A stretch of 64,000 nucleotides of DNA from GCA-2746605 sp963710615. GTDB lineage: Bacteria > Bacteroidota > Ignavibacteria > Ignavibacteriales > Melioribacteraceae. Within the stretch, counting starts at the first letter, position 1, and every line of letters begins with the position of its first letter. Made by a program: the position numbers and the translations under genes. The stretch lies in NCBI GenBank assembly GCA_963710615.1, contig CAVQBF010000008.1, positions 186,001 through 250,000 of the forward strand, written 5' to 3'. Below, piece by piece: positions 28,304 to 36,839 of the stretch. The notes under the pieces are model-generated. The model saw nothing but the letters and a program-made list of their open reading frames with translations. It did not search any database and had not been told where the DNA came from.

Positions 28304-28656
28304 TGGAACTTATTTTAGTAATTATAATTGGTATGCTTTATTCTACCGGATTATATATGATAATGCGGAGAAGTTTTGTTAAGGTAATTATTGGACTTAT
28401 CTTTTTAGGTCATGCCGCCAATTTATTAATTTTTACTGTCGGAAGAATTACTAAGGGAGCTCCATCATTTCTCAAAGCAGACGGTACAATTCCAAATAAT
28501 TTTGCTGATCCATTACCTCAGGCATTAATACTAACTGCCATTGTTATTGGTTTCGGTGTTCAAGCTTTTGCAATAGTTTTATTTAAAAGAGTATACCAAA
28601 CTGCCGGGACAGATGATTTGGATAAACTTAAATCAACAGACGAGATGGGAAAATAA
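28303..28656 (+). CDS. mrpC: Mrp Na+/H+ antiporter subunit C
   Basis: 117 residues, NuoK-like, with three helices: a first helix from residue 1, GLIFLGHAANLLIFTVG, and DPLPQALILTAIVIGFGVQA. The start is GTG at 28303, overlapping the TAG of mrpB. The stop forms TAATG with the start of mrpD. It is an inner-membrane subunit of the Mrp complex. Confidence 0.92.
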   Translation: MELILVIIIGMLYSTGLYMIMRRSFVKVIIGLIFLGHAANLLIFTVGRITKGAPSFLKADGTIPNNFADPLPQALILTAIVIGFGVQAFAIVLFKRVYQTAGTDDLDKLKSTDEMGK

Positions 28657-30149
28657 TGCTGCTTGCACTCCCGATTATATCGCCACTTTTCTTTGCAATA
28701 GTAATGCTGTTCTTTTGGAAGAATATTAAAATTCATCGTTTGCTAAATTTTACTTCTTCGATTGCTTCAATAATTATTGCTTTGTTTCTAATATCAAATG
28801 TAAATGATAACGGAATTCAATCATACCAAATGGGCAATTGGGAAGCGCCTTTTGGAATAACTTTGGTTTCTGATTTACTTAGTGCAATAATGGTTTTAAT
28901 CACTTCGGTGATTGGATTTACTACAGCAATTTATTCTTTGGCAACAATTGATACTGATAGAGAAAAATTTGGTTATTATCCTTTACTTCAAACGTTGCTT
29001 ATGGGCATAAATGGTGCGTTTTTAACCGGAGATATTTTTAATCTGTATGTCTGGTTTGAAGTAATGCTGATAAGTTCATTTGTTCTTCTGGCATTAGGCG
29101 GAAAACGTGAGCAGCTTGAGGGCGCAATTAAGTATGTTACATTAAATTTACTTTCGTCCGCATTATTTTTAGCGGGTGTTGGAATTTTATATGGCCTTGC
29201 CGGCACTTTAAATATGGCTGATCTTGCAAGGAAACTGCCTTTAATTAATAATCCCGAAATGACAACTGTTGTAAGCATTTTATTTCTTATTGCATTTGGA
29301 ATCAAGTCCGCTGTATTTCCTTTATTCTTTTGGCTTCCCTCATCTTATCATACACCACCTGCTGCCGTTTCTGCAATTTTTGCTGGATTGCTTACTAAGG
29401 TTGGCGTTTATGCACTTATGCGTGTATTTACTTTGATATTTATTAATAACATTGATTTTACACATACAATTATTTTGATAATTGCTGGCTTTACAATGTT
29501 AACAGGTGTACTCGGAGCTGCGTCGCAGATGGATTTTAGAAAAATTCTTTCTTTTCATATCATTAGTCAGATTGGCTATATGATAATGGGATTAGGACTA
29601 TACTCACCTTTAGCCATAGCCGGAGGGATTTTTTATATTATTCATCATATTATTGTAAAAACAAACTTATTTTTTATAAGCGGTGTAGTTAACAAAATGA
29701 GGAATACTTATCAGCTTAAAGAGCTAGGCGGACTTTATAAGTTATACCCTTTGCTTGGATTACTATTTTTAATACCTGCACTTTCGCTTGCCGGAATTCC
29801 ACCTTTAAGCGGCTTTTGGGCTAAATTTACAGTTGTCAAAGCTGGGATTGATCTTGGTGAATATTCTATTGTTGCTGTTTCTTTAGTGGTTGGTTTGTTA
29901 ACATTATATTCAATGACAAAAATTTGGAACGAAGTGTTTTGGAAAGATGAACCGAATCAAGATAATATTGGAGATGAGCCGACTAGCTTTCAAAAAGTGT
30001 TCTTGTTTCTACCAATAATTATCCTAGCCATTATTACAATAACAATTGGTCTAAATGTTGAGCCATTCTTTAAAATTGCTGAGCAAGCATCATCACAGTT
30101 ATTAAATCAAACAGAATATATTAATGCTGTCTTAGGAAACATAAATTGA
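28656..30149 (+). CDS. mrpD: Mrp Na+/H+ antiporter subunit D
   Basis: 497 residues, NuoM/NuoN-like proton-channel subunit with about 14 helices. Motifs include FNLYVWFEVMLISSFVLLAL (conserved Glu), AFGIKSAVFPLFFWLPSSYH (Lys) and MDFRKILSFHIISQIGYMIM. It is the second antiporter-like core of the complex. It overlaps mrpC by one base and mrpE by four. Confidence 0.93.
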   Translation: MLLALPIISPLFFAIVMLFFWKNIKIHRLLNFTSSIASIIIALFLISNVNDNGIQSYQMGNWEAPFGITLVSDLLSAIMVLITSVIGFTTAIYSLATIDTDREKFGYYPLLQTLLMGINGAFLTGDIFNLYVWFEVMLISSFVLLALGGKREQLEGAIKYVTLNLLSSALFLAGVGILYGLAGTLNMADLARKLPLINNPEMTTVVSILFLIAFGIKSAVFPLFFWLPSSYHTPPAAVSAIFAGLLTKVGVYALMRVFTLIFINNIDFTHTIILIIAGFTMLTGVLGAASQMDFRKILSFHIISQIGYMIMGLGLYSPLAIAGGIFYIIHHIIVKTNLFFISGVVNKMRNTYQLKELGGLYKLYPLLGLLFLIPALSLAGIPPLSGFWAKFTVVKAGIDLGEYSIVAVSLVVGLLTLYSMTKIWNEVFWKDEPNQDNIGDEPTSFQKVFLFLPIIILAIITITIGLNVEPFFKIAEQASSQLLNQTEYINAVLGNIN

Positions 30150-30619
30150 ATCGATTACTACTAAATATTTTACTTGCACTTGCATGGATGTTTTTATCAG
30201 GTGATTTGAATTTTATAAATTTCATTGAAGGATTCCTGATTGGCTTTATTATTCTATGGGTTAGTAAGAATTCTTCCGATAGCCAAGATTATTTCAAAAA
30301 GATTCCTAGAATTATTGGATTTATATTTTATTTCTTATACGAACTTTTTGTGGCAAATTTAAGAGTAGCTTATGATATTATTACACCAAAACATAGAATG
30401 GAGCCATCCATAATTGCTATACCTTTAACAGTGGATAAAGATTTTGAAATAACAATTCTTGCCAACTTAATAACACTTACTCCGGGAACTTTAAGTTTGG
30501 ATGTAAGCAGCAATAAAAAAGTTTTGTATGTTCATTCCATGTATGTCTCAGATCCAAAAGAATTTATTGACGAAATTAAAACTGGTTTTGAAAAAAAATT
30601 ATTGGAGATTACCAGGTAA
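30146..30619 (+). CDS. mrpE: Mrp Na+/H+ antiporter subunit E
   Basis: 157 residues. Two N-terminal helices and a soluble C-terminal part with NLITLTPGTLSLDVS, the signature of MrpE/MnhE. The likely start is TTG at 30146 within the mrpD stop (TTGA), because no in-frame ATG is better placed. The stop overlaps the ATG of mrpF by one base. Confidence 0.9.
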   Translation: MNRLLLNILLALAWMFLSGDLNFINFIEGFLIGFIILWVSKNSSDSQDYFKKIPRIIGFIFYFLYELFVANLRVAYDIITPKHRMEPSIIAIPLTVDKDFEITILANLITLTPGTLSLDVSSNKKVLYVHSMYVSDPKEFIDEIKTGFEKKLLEITR

Positions 30620-30888
30620 TGTTTGAAACTATTCTAACCTATATAGTAATGCCAATAATTTCATTATCAATACTTTTAGTATTCTTAAGGTTGTTGAAAG
30701 GACCAACTATTGAAGATAGAATAGTTGCTTTTGATATATTGACCTCCATTGCAATTGCGTTCCTTTCTGTATATGCAGTTAAAACTAATGAAACCACAAT
30801 AATTGACATTGGGATAATTTTAGCTCTTCTGGCTTTTTTGGGAACCGTAGCATTTGCCTATTATCTTGAAAGGAGAACAAGACGATGA
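30619..30888 (+). CDS. mrpF: Mrp Na+/H+ antiporter subunit F
   Basis: 89 residues with three helices and the conserved LKGPTIEDRIVAFDILTSI motif of MrpF/PhaF. It overlaps mrpE by one base and mrpG by four (ATGA). It is a small membrane subunit of the complex. Confidence 0.92.
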   Translation: MFETILTYIVMPIISLSILLVFLRLLKGPTIEDRIVAFDILTSIAIAFLSVYAVKTNETTIIDIGIILALLAFLGTVAFAYYLERRTRR

Positions 30889-31232
30889 AAGAAATTATTA
30901 GTATAGGTTTTGTAATTATCGGATCAATTTTCATTTTAATTTCTGCTATCGGTCTGCTTCGAATGCCTGATTTGTACATGCGAATGTCAGCAACAACTAA
31001 AGCTGCTACTTTGGGCGTTGGATTCGTTTTATTTGGAACAGCTATTCATTTTTGGGAAATTGGGATTATTAGTCGTTCGATTATTATATTTTCTTTCTTA
31101 CTTCTGACCGCACCGGTAGCAGCGCATATGATTGGAAGAGCAGCTTACTTTGATGGTGTTCCACTTTGGAAAGGGACAAAAATTGACGAGCTAAAAGGCA
31201 AATATGATGAAGATACACATGAGTTGAAGTAA
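30885..31232 (+). CDS. mrpG: Mrp Na+/H+ antiporter subunit G
   Basis: 115 residues with three helices. GLLRMPDLYMRMSATTKAAT and the TAPVAAHMIGRAAY region identify MrpG/PhaG. It is the last gene of the seven-gene operon, which is complete, in canonical order and overlapping at each junction. Confidence 0.92.
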   Translation: MKEIISIGFVIIGSIFILISAIGLLRMPDLYMRMSATTKAATLGVGFVLFGTAIHFWEIGIISRSIIIFSFLLLTAPVAAHMIGRAAYFDGVPLWKGTKIDELKGKYDEDTHELK

Positions 31233-31712
31233 AGATTCCAAACGTATTTGGAAAAGCAGTCCAAGGCAGATAATACATGGCTTTTGTATAATCAGCGTGC
31301 ACATTGCATCTCTCATGAAGTTCAGAAAAGAATGAGGGCTTCCTGCTTGATGAAGGTTAGTAAGATGTTTCAATTATAGTAAAGGGAACTTTGCTCTCCT
31401 TTACTTTACGAATTATAATTACTTAATTAATAGATATTTCAAATAATTTTATTTTAGTAATAATTATTATACAATTCAGAAGGCCTTGGGAGAACGGTTT
31501 ATCAGCGATGTCGTAATGCACATAAGTAAATATAAAGAGGTTCTTATGAATGCAAATAAAAATTCAATATCTGCAGTTTTTTATTAAGGAAAGTTTCTTT
31601 TGCAACTGTATTTATTTATCTTCTTACCGAAGAATCAAAAAAAATACAATATATTAACAATCAATCTAACCTGCATTTTAATTATAAATAGCGGATCTCA
31701 GAATTTATTTAA
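31233..31712. other. 480-bp gap without a recognisable gene
   Basis: Region between mrpG and the phosphatase gene. The first 150 bp are less AT-rich than the rest and look like former coding DNA, but neither strand holds a convincing frame; a 60-codon minus-strand frame (31191-31373) matches nothing I know. A weak hairpin lies at 31378-31405. The remainder is AT-rich and should carry the promoter of the phosphatase gene. Confidence 0.5.
31378..31405 (+). terminator. possible terminator hairpin downstream of the mrp operon
   Basis: AGTAAAGG pairs with CCTTTACT over 8 bp around a 12-nt loop. Only a short T-containing stretch follows and it lies 146 bp beyond mrpG, so the assignment is weak. 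Confidence 0.35.
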
Positions 31713-32846
31713 ATGACTAAATTGATAAATAATAATTTTTTACCAAAAAGCAAATTCTGGAGGTATATACCATTTAGAAGATATCTAATATTTGTCTTGG
31801 CGATATTCTTCTTATTTTCAGGAGTTGGATTTATTATCGATCTGCTTTCAGGAGGTTCATATTCAGAACCGCTGCTTTTTATAAATGTATTTTATTCGGG
31901 GATTGTTGCAGTATTCTACGTTTATAGTTTTACAAGAAATCTTAAGTTTCTTCCTTTTACTATTATTTTTCAGTTTGTAGTTGGAATTAACATTTGGAAA
32001 GAGGCTAACCAATTACTGCTTACCGAATTTCCCCAAAGAGCATATTTTGATGCCATTGGAATTTTAGTAACAATGGTTCTGGGATATATACTGCTTATTA
32101 TATTTATAAATAAGGAGGGAATAAAAAATTTACGGCTTCAGGCTGAAATCAACCTTGCCCAGGAGCTTCATTCGAACCTTGTTCCCAAAATTGAAATTGT
32201 TAATAACCGCTTTGAAATATTTGGAATATCTAATCCTACTGATGAAGTCGGCGGAGATTTAATTGACTTTTTCGAAAATGAAACTACACATACTTGTTAT
32301 ATTGCAGATGTATCAGGCCATGGAGTTGCGGCAGGTTCGATGATGGGGATGTTTAAGAGCACGATTCGAGTTTTATTAAACAAAGATGAACCGCTTTGTT
32401 CAATTTTAACTGAAACCAGCAAGACAATTTACGATTTAAAAAAGAAAAACATGTTTCTTACGTGTGCTTTTTTAAAATTTAATTCAAATTATACTGTAGA
32501 ATATTCAACAGCAGGTCATCTTCCGATTTTAAAACTTGCAAATGATTCAAACAATTTTGATGAATTGATAATAAAGCACCTTCCAATCGCGGCGACAAAA
32601 GACTTTAATTATACAACAAACAGCACAGTATGCAACAAGAATGATTTATTTATATTACTGACTGATGGAATTACAGAGACGTCAAATAAAAAAAATGAAT
32701 TCTTTGGAATGGAAAAAGTAAAACAGACTATTCTTAATAACAGACATGATGAATTGTCCCATATTTATGAAAAAATAAATAATAAGTTAGCTTCATACGG
32801 TAAACAAAAAGATGATCAGTCATTTTTATTAATCAGATGTTTATAA
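31713..32846 (+). CDS. membrane-anchored SpoIIE/RsbU-type serine phosphatase
   Basis: 377 residues. The N-terminal 135 residues hold four to five hydrophobic helices. A short coiled linker (NLRLQAEINLAQELHSNLVP) and a PP2C-type SpoIIE domain follow, with metal-binding aspartates in DEVGGDLIDFF, DVSGHGVAAGSMMG and LLTDGITE. Proteins of this kind dephosphorylate anti-sigma-factor antagonists in partner-switching pathways. No STAS or anti-sigma kinase gene is in the window, so the partner is unknown. The gene stands alone. Confidence 0.85.
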   Translation: MTKLINNNFLPKSKFWRYIPFRRYLIFVLAIFFLFSGVGFIIDLLSGGSYSEPLLFINVFYSGIVAVFYVYSFTRNLKFLPFTIIFQFVVGINIWKEANQLLLTEFPQRAYFDAIGILVTMVLGYILLIIFINKEGIKNLRLQAEINLAQELHSNLVPKIEIVNNRFEIFGISNPTDEVGGDLIDFFENETTHTCYIADVSGHGVAAGSMMGMFKSTIRVLLNKDEPLCSILTETSKTIYDLKKKNMFLTCAFLKFNSNYTVEYSTAGHLPILKLANDSNNFDELIIKHLPIAATKDFNYTTNSTVCNKNDLFILLTDGITETSNKKNEFFGMEKVKQTILNNRHDELSHIYEKINNKLASYGKQKDDQSFLLIRCL

Positions 32847-33438
32847 TTATCATAAGTATTATTTTTTAACTAAAGTTATAAATTGAGTTTTGTCATCTTG
32901 AACGAAGTGAATATCTAAAAAATTGTATATACTAATCTTGAGATTCTTCCTGCAAAACGGGACAGGTTACTTCGTTCAGAATGTATATTAATAAAAAGAC
33001 AAGGGATAAAAATCTTTATCCCAAGATAAATTGATAAAAAAAGTTCTACACAAGAGATGCATAAATTTGATAAAATGTAATATAAAAATTAGCAACTATT
33101 CTGACCGATTTAGAACAGTATTGTACAACGAAATCTTAAATTTTCAGATTAAAATTAACTTAATAAAAATTTTCAAAACGATTTCCGAATAGTTGTTTGT
33201 GTTTATACAGCTTCAAAATTGAGAACTTATAGGATTTATTCGTTGAGTCAGATTTTGACCCCAGATTAACGTCTCTTATGGAACTAAGGTAATGTCGGGT
33301 TTAAATTCTTTTCATAAAGGGTTTGATGAAAAATTAATTAAGCATGGACATTACTTCAAATTGGTATTGGCGGTTAAAAAATTGTTACCAAATTGTTACC
33401 ATTTTCACTTAGTTAGGGACATGCGCTTTAAAACAACA
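32847..33438. other. AT-rich intergenic region beside tRNA-Lys
   Basis: About 590 bp without a convincing gene. It contains a 92-bp inverted-repeat element (32892-32983). At about 33383-33403 there is a direct repeat with two ATTGTTACC units 11 bp apart. A frame at 33292-33537 mostly reads through the terminator and the antisense of the tRNA and is not credible. The region could be a decayed insertion next to the 3' end of the tRNA gene, but this is speculative. Confidence 0.4.
32892..32983. repeat. short inverted-repeat element
   Basis: GTCATCTTGAACGAAGTGAA at the left is matched by TTACTTCGTTCAGAATG at the right (core TGAACGAAGT/ACTTCGTTCA). The intervening 55 bp are non-coding and include GATTCTTCCTGCAAAACGGG. 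This type of dispersed element is common in intergenic DNA of many bacteria. Confidence 0.6.
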
Positions 33439-33469
33439 AACCCTCATAAGACCAAGTCCTATAAGGGTT
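33439..33469 (-). terminator. terminator of tRNA-Lys
   Basis: Read on the minus strand, AACCCTTATAGGAC pairs with GTCTTATGAGGGTT (14 bp with two G-T pairs, 3-nt loop), followed by TGTTGTTTT. It lies 8 bp beyond the 3' end of the tRNA gene. Confidence 0.75.
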
Positions 33470-33476
33470 TATCACG

Positions 33477-33548
33477 TGAGCGCGGGTGGTCTCGAACCAC
33501 CGACCCTCTGCTTAAAAGGCAGATGCTCTACCACTGAGCTACGCGCCC
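33477..33548 (-). tRNA. tRNA-Lys (anticodon TTT)
   Basis: A 72-nt cloverleaf is read directly from the minus strand. The acceptor stem is GGGCGCG/CGCGCTC with one G-T pair and discriminator A; CCA is not encoded. The D stem is GCTC/GAGC. The anticodon stem is TCTGC/GCAGA around the loop CTTTTAA, giving anticodon TTT. The variable loop is GGGTC. The T stem is GGTGG/CCACC with loop TTCGAGA. A strong terminator follows. Confidence 0.96.
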
Positions 33549-33754
33549 AAAAATTAGAATTATAAACTTAATATTTTTTGAAATATAATTCCAACTTATT
33601 TTAATTATTTCTTTTATACTCAAAAGGTAAATTTTACCACTATTCCTTCGATTATATAATGAATTATAGTTTGTTATTCTAAATTAAATATTCTTAACAA
33701 ATGAAATTGTTCCTTTAACTTATTTAAAAAGTCTTTAAAAAATGTCAAACTAAT

Positions 33755-35101
33755 ATGATAAATAAACCTAAAATTCTTATAACTGATGATGATGAAACTC
33801 TCTGTTACTTGTTAAAAGAAGAACTTGTCAATGAAAATTATTCGGTTGATATTGTTTACGATGGTAAATATGCAATTGATAAATTAAAAGAAAATAGTTA
33901 CGATGTTTTACTTCTAGACCTGGAAATGAAGTTTGTTTCTGGGGAAAAAGTTCTAAAATACGTGAATGAAAATAAACCGAGACTACAAGTAATTGTCCTA
34001 ACTGCTCAATCGGATATGAGAACAGCAATTGAATGTATTAAGCTGGGAGCTTATGATTTTATAAACAAGCCTTACGACTTTCAACAATTACTTTTAACAA
34101 TTAAACGTGCACTGAATCATAAAGACTTGCTTGAAAAAAATACTATCCTGAATAAAAAAGTTGAAAAATTTAGTTCAATAAATATTATTGGAGAAAGCAC
34201 TAAAATTAGCGAAGTAATTCACCTAGCTGAGAGAGCTGCCGGTTCAGATTCAAATATTTTGCTTGAAGGAGAGACGGGAACGGGCAAAGAATTATTTGCA
34301 GAGTTTATTCATCAACATTCACAGAGGAACAATAAACCGCTTGTTGCAATTAACTGCGCTTCATTACCGGATCAATTAATGGAGAGTGAGCTATTTGGAT
34401 ATGAGAAAGGAGCATTCACAGATGCTAAAACTTCTAAACAGGGTTTGGTGGAAATGGCAGACGGTGGAACTCTATTTCTTGATGAAGTCGGTGAAATGAG
34501 TTTAACTCTTCAACCAAAATTGTTACGTTTTTTAGAGAATGGTGAATTTAGAAGAATTGGAGGAGTTACCAATCTATCCTCAAACATCAGAATTATTGCT
34601 GCAACTAATAGAAACTTAATGGAGTTCTCAGATCAAAAAATGTTTAGGAGAGATCTACTTTTCCGACTGAATATAATTACATTAACAATACCGCCTCTTG
34701 TTGAAAGAGGAAATGACATTGCTTTACTTGCAGAATATTTTCTGAAGAGGAAATGTCCGATTAACTCACCCAAAACTTTATCTCCTGAAGCGAAAAGTGA
34801 ACTTCTCAATTATGAATTTCCAGGGAATGTAAGAGAGTTAGAACATATTATTGAAAGAGCTATTGTCTTTGCTGATTCAGAAATAATCGAATTGAAAGAC
34901 TTAAATTTACCGAAGTTTGACAAACTAATTCAATATGATGAAGAATTTGATTCTGAATTACCTAAACTAGAGGATATTGAAAGAGTACATATTCGAAAAG
35001 CATTAAACTTAAATCAGTGGAATAGAGAAAGCACAGCCAGAGCATTAGGGATAAGTCAAAAAACACTTTATACAAAAATTAGAAAGTACAGTCTTATCTA
35101 A
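33755..35101 (+). CDS. sigma-54-dependent NtrC-family response regulator
   Basis: 448 residues. Receiver domain at 1-120 with phospho-acceptor Asp55 (LLLDLEMKF). AAA+ sigma-54 interaction domain at about 140-370 with GETGTGKE Walker A, ELFGYEKGAFTDA (GAFTDA in place of GAFTGA, a frequent variant) and LFLDEVGEM Walker B. A Fis-type helix-turn-helix at the C-terminus (ARALGISQKTLYTKIRKY). It activates sigma-54 promoters when phosphorylated. A hybrid histidine kinase gene begins one base after its stop codon and is probably its cognate kinase. Sigma-54-like promoters lie upstream of the pilin-like genes at 49 and 50 kb, so these are candidate targets. Confidence 0.9.
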   Translation: MINKPKILITDDDETLCYLLKEELVNENYSVDIVYDGKYAIDKLKENSYDVLLLDLEMKFVSGEKVLKYVNENKPRLQVIVLTAQSDMRTAIECIKLGAYDFINKPYDFQQLLLTIKRALNHKDLLEKNTILNKKVEKFSSINIIGESTKISEVIHLAERAAGSDSNILLEGETGTGKELFAEFIHQHSQRNNKPLVAINCASLPDQLMESELFGYEKGAFTDAKTSKQGLVEMADGGTLFLDEVGEMSLTLQPKLLRFLENGEFRRIGGVTNLSSNIRIIAATNRNLMEFSDQKMFRRDLLFRLNIITLTIPPLVERGNDIALLAEYFLKRKCPINSPKTLSPEAKSELLNYEFPGNVRELEHIIERAIVFADSEIIELKDLNLPKFDKLIQYDEEFDSELPKLEDIERVHIRKALNLNQWNRESTARALGISQKTLYTKIRKYSLI

Positions 35102-35102
35102 A

Positions 35103-36158
35103 ATGAAAAGAATAGATAATATTAATAATGCATCAGCTATTGAAGAGAAATTTAAAGTGGCTGCTCATGATTTAAATAATCTATTAAACAATGTACTTGC
35201 CGGAATTGAAATTCTTAAAGAAAACTTTAAGAGTAATAACGCAGACAAAATCTTTAATCATATAGAAAAAAACACACTTCTTGCCTCACAGATTATTCAA
35301 CAATTATCCTCTTATGAAAGTTTTTCCAGTGAAATAAAATCAATAGTAAATATCGTTGATATAATTGAGGAAACTATTGAACTTCTTGATAATGATACAA
35401 AAAAACAGATCAATTTTGAATTCCCTGATGACAAAGAAGAATTTATGATTTGGGGTAATTATACTGAAATAAAAAGAGTACTGCTTAACTTAATTATTAA
35501 TGCAAAAGAGGCTTCTGTTAATAAAGGTTCAATAAACTTAAATATTAGTAATACCGAAAAAAACTATGTGATGATAGCAATTACAGATAATGGAAGTGGC
35601 ATTCCTTCTAATTTAATTAGTAAAATTTTTGATAAAGAGTTTAGTACAAAATCTAAAGATACTCAGCGTGGTTATGGACTTTCAATTGTTAAAGAAATTA
35701 TTGATGATCATAAAGGGAAGATTAATGTTTTCGCTAATGAAAGCATTGGAACAACTTTTGAGCTTTATTTTCCAAAAAATAAAATTGAAGAAGAGCAACT
35801 TGACTATACAAGTAAAAGCGTAGTGATAGCAGAAGATGATGACTTCCAAAGAGAAGTGCTAAAAGATCTTTTAAAAACTTTGAAGTTTAATGTTTTTACT
35901 GCATCTAATGGATTAGAAGCCCTTAATACAATTATTTCCACAAGTCCCGACTTACTATTTATCGATGAGAATATGCCTGGGATGAGTGGTGTTCAATGCA
36001 GTGAAAAAATTAGAGAAAATAATAAAGAACTTCCTATTGTACTGGTAACCGGGGCAAGTATTGAAAAGAATATGTTTGAGGCAAAGATTTCTAAGGTATT
36101 AAAAAAACCTTATACCTTTGACATGATCCAATCCACAATTAAAGAGCTACTTCCATAA
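35103..36158 (+). CDS. cytoplasmic hybrid histidine kinase
   Basis: 351 residues without membrane segments or a sensor domain. Phospho-acceptor His22 lies in KVAAHDLNNLLNN, an NtrB-like H-box. A HATPase domain spans about 110-220 (NLIINAKEAS, TDNGSGIP, RGYGLSIVKEII), and a C-terminal receiver spans about 232-351 with Asp in LLFIDENMPGMSG. It starts one base after the NtrC-type regulator and is very likely its partner. The missing sensor suggests it receives its signal from another protein, such as the neighbouring receiver-DHp protein. The 3' end overlaps the convergent gene 36147-36839 by 12 bp. Confidence 0.87.
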   Translation: MKRIDNINNASAIEEKFKVAAHDLNNLLNNVLAGIEILKENFKSNNADKIFNHIEKNTLLASQIIQQLSSYESFSSEIKSIVNIVDIIEETIELLDNDTKKQINFEFPDDKEEFMIWGNYTEIKRVLLNLIINAKEASVNKGSINLNISNTEKNYVMIAITDNGSGIPSNLISKIFDKEFSTKSKDTQRGYGLSIVKEIIDDHKGKINVFANESIGTTFELYFPKNKIEEEQLDYTSKSVVIAEDDDFQREVLKDLLKTLKFNVFTASNGLEALNTIISTSPDLLFIDENMPGMSGVQCSEKIRENNKELPIVLVTGASIEKNMFEAKISKVLKKPYTFDMIQSTIKELLP

Positions 36159-36839
36159 TTCTGTATCGCTACTTATTTTAAATTCATTTTTCTTCAGATT
36201 ATTCAAGTATTCATTTATTTCAATTTTATCAATATTAAGCATCGAATCCATTATTTTAATTATTTCTTTTGTAGCAGACTGAATAAATTCTACTCTCTTT
36301 TTTGCTGAAATCTTATCAAAATTTGTTTCGTCAAGTTCTCTCTTTAATGCTGTAACTGACAGATTTATCAATGTAAGAGGTTGCTTAATTTCATGATTAG
36401 TTTTTTTTACAGTTGTTGAAAATGTATCGATTTTTTCAAGCTCAATTAAAAGTTTTTGGGTTTCAGTGAACCTAACTGCAGCCTTTACTCTTGCCAACAG
36501 TTCAATTTTATTAAATGGTTTTTTAATGTAGTCAAAAGCACCGCAATCAAATCCTTTTTGCGTATCTTCAGAAGAATTTAGTGCTGTTACTAATATTATG
36601 GGTATATGGTTTGTAAAATCATTAGAAGATATTTCACGACAAACTTCAAAACCGTCAATTCCCGGCATCATAATATCGAGTAGAATTAAATCGGGATTTT
36701 GCTCTCGTGCAACTTTAATTCCGGATGTACCATCATATGCAGTAATAACTTCAAATCCCTCTCTATTAAGTCTGTCCTGTAAAAGAAAAACATTCCCAGG
36801 CTGATCATCAACGACAAGTATTTTTTTAGTATCCATCAA
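36147..36839 (-). CDS. response regulator with C-terminal DHp-like helices and no ATPase
   Basis: 230 residues. The receiver at 1-120 is canonical, with Asp55 in LILLDIMMPGIDG and the conserved Lys in YIKKPF. The remaining 110 residues form a helical region with an H-box-like sequence containing His149 (KKTNHEIKQPLTLINLSV), but there is no N-, G1- or G2-box. It could be phosphorylated and pass phosphate on like a histidine phosphotransferase, or dimerise. It overlaps the upstream large hybrid kinase by 4 bp (ATGA) and so is co-translated with it. The start may be either of two adjacent ATGs. Confidence 0.75.
   Translation of the reverse strand: MMDTKKILVVDDQPGNVFLLQDRLNREGFEVITAYDGTSGIKVAREQNPDLILLDIMMPGIDGFEVCREISSNDFTNHIPIILVTALNSSEDTQKGFDCGAFDYIKKPFNKIELLARVKAAVRFTETQKLLIELEKIDTFSTTVKKTNHEIKQPLTLINLSVTALKRELDETNFDKISAKKRVEFIQSATKEIIKIMDSMLNIDKIEINEYLNNLKKNEFKISSDTELWK

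Noticed and set aside
31191..31373. 60-codon minus-strand frame after mrpG
   Set aside because: No ribosome-binding site, no recognisable domain, and another minus-strand frame overlaps it.
33292..33537. 81-codon plus-strand frame ending GWSRTTDPLLKRQMLYH
   Set aside because: The end is the antisense of tRNA-Lys and the middle is its terminator; this is a well-known false frame.
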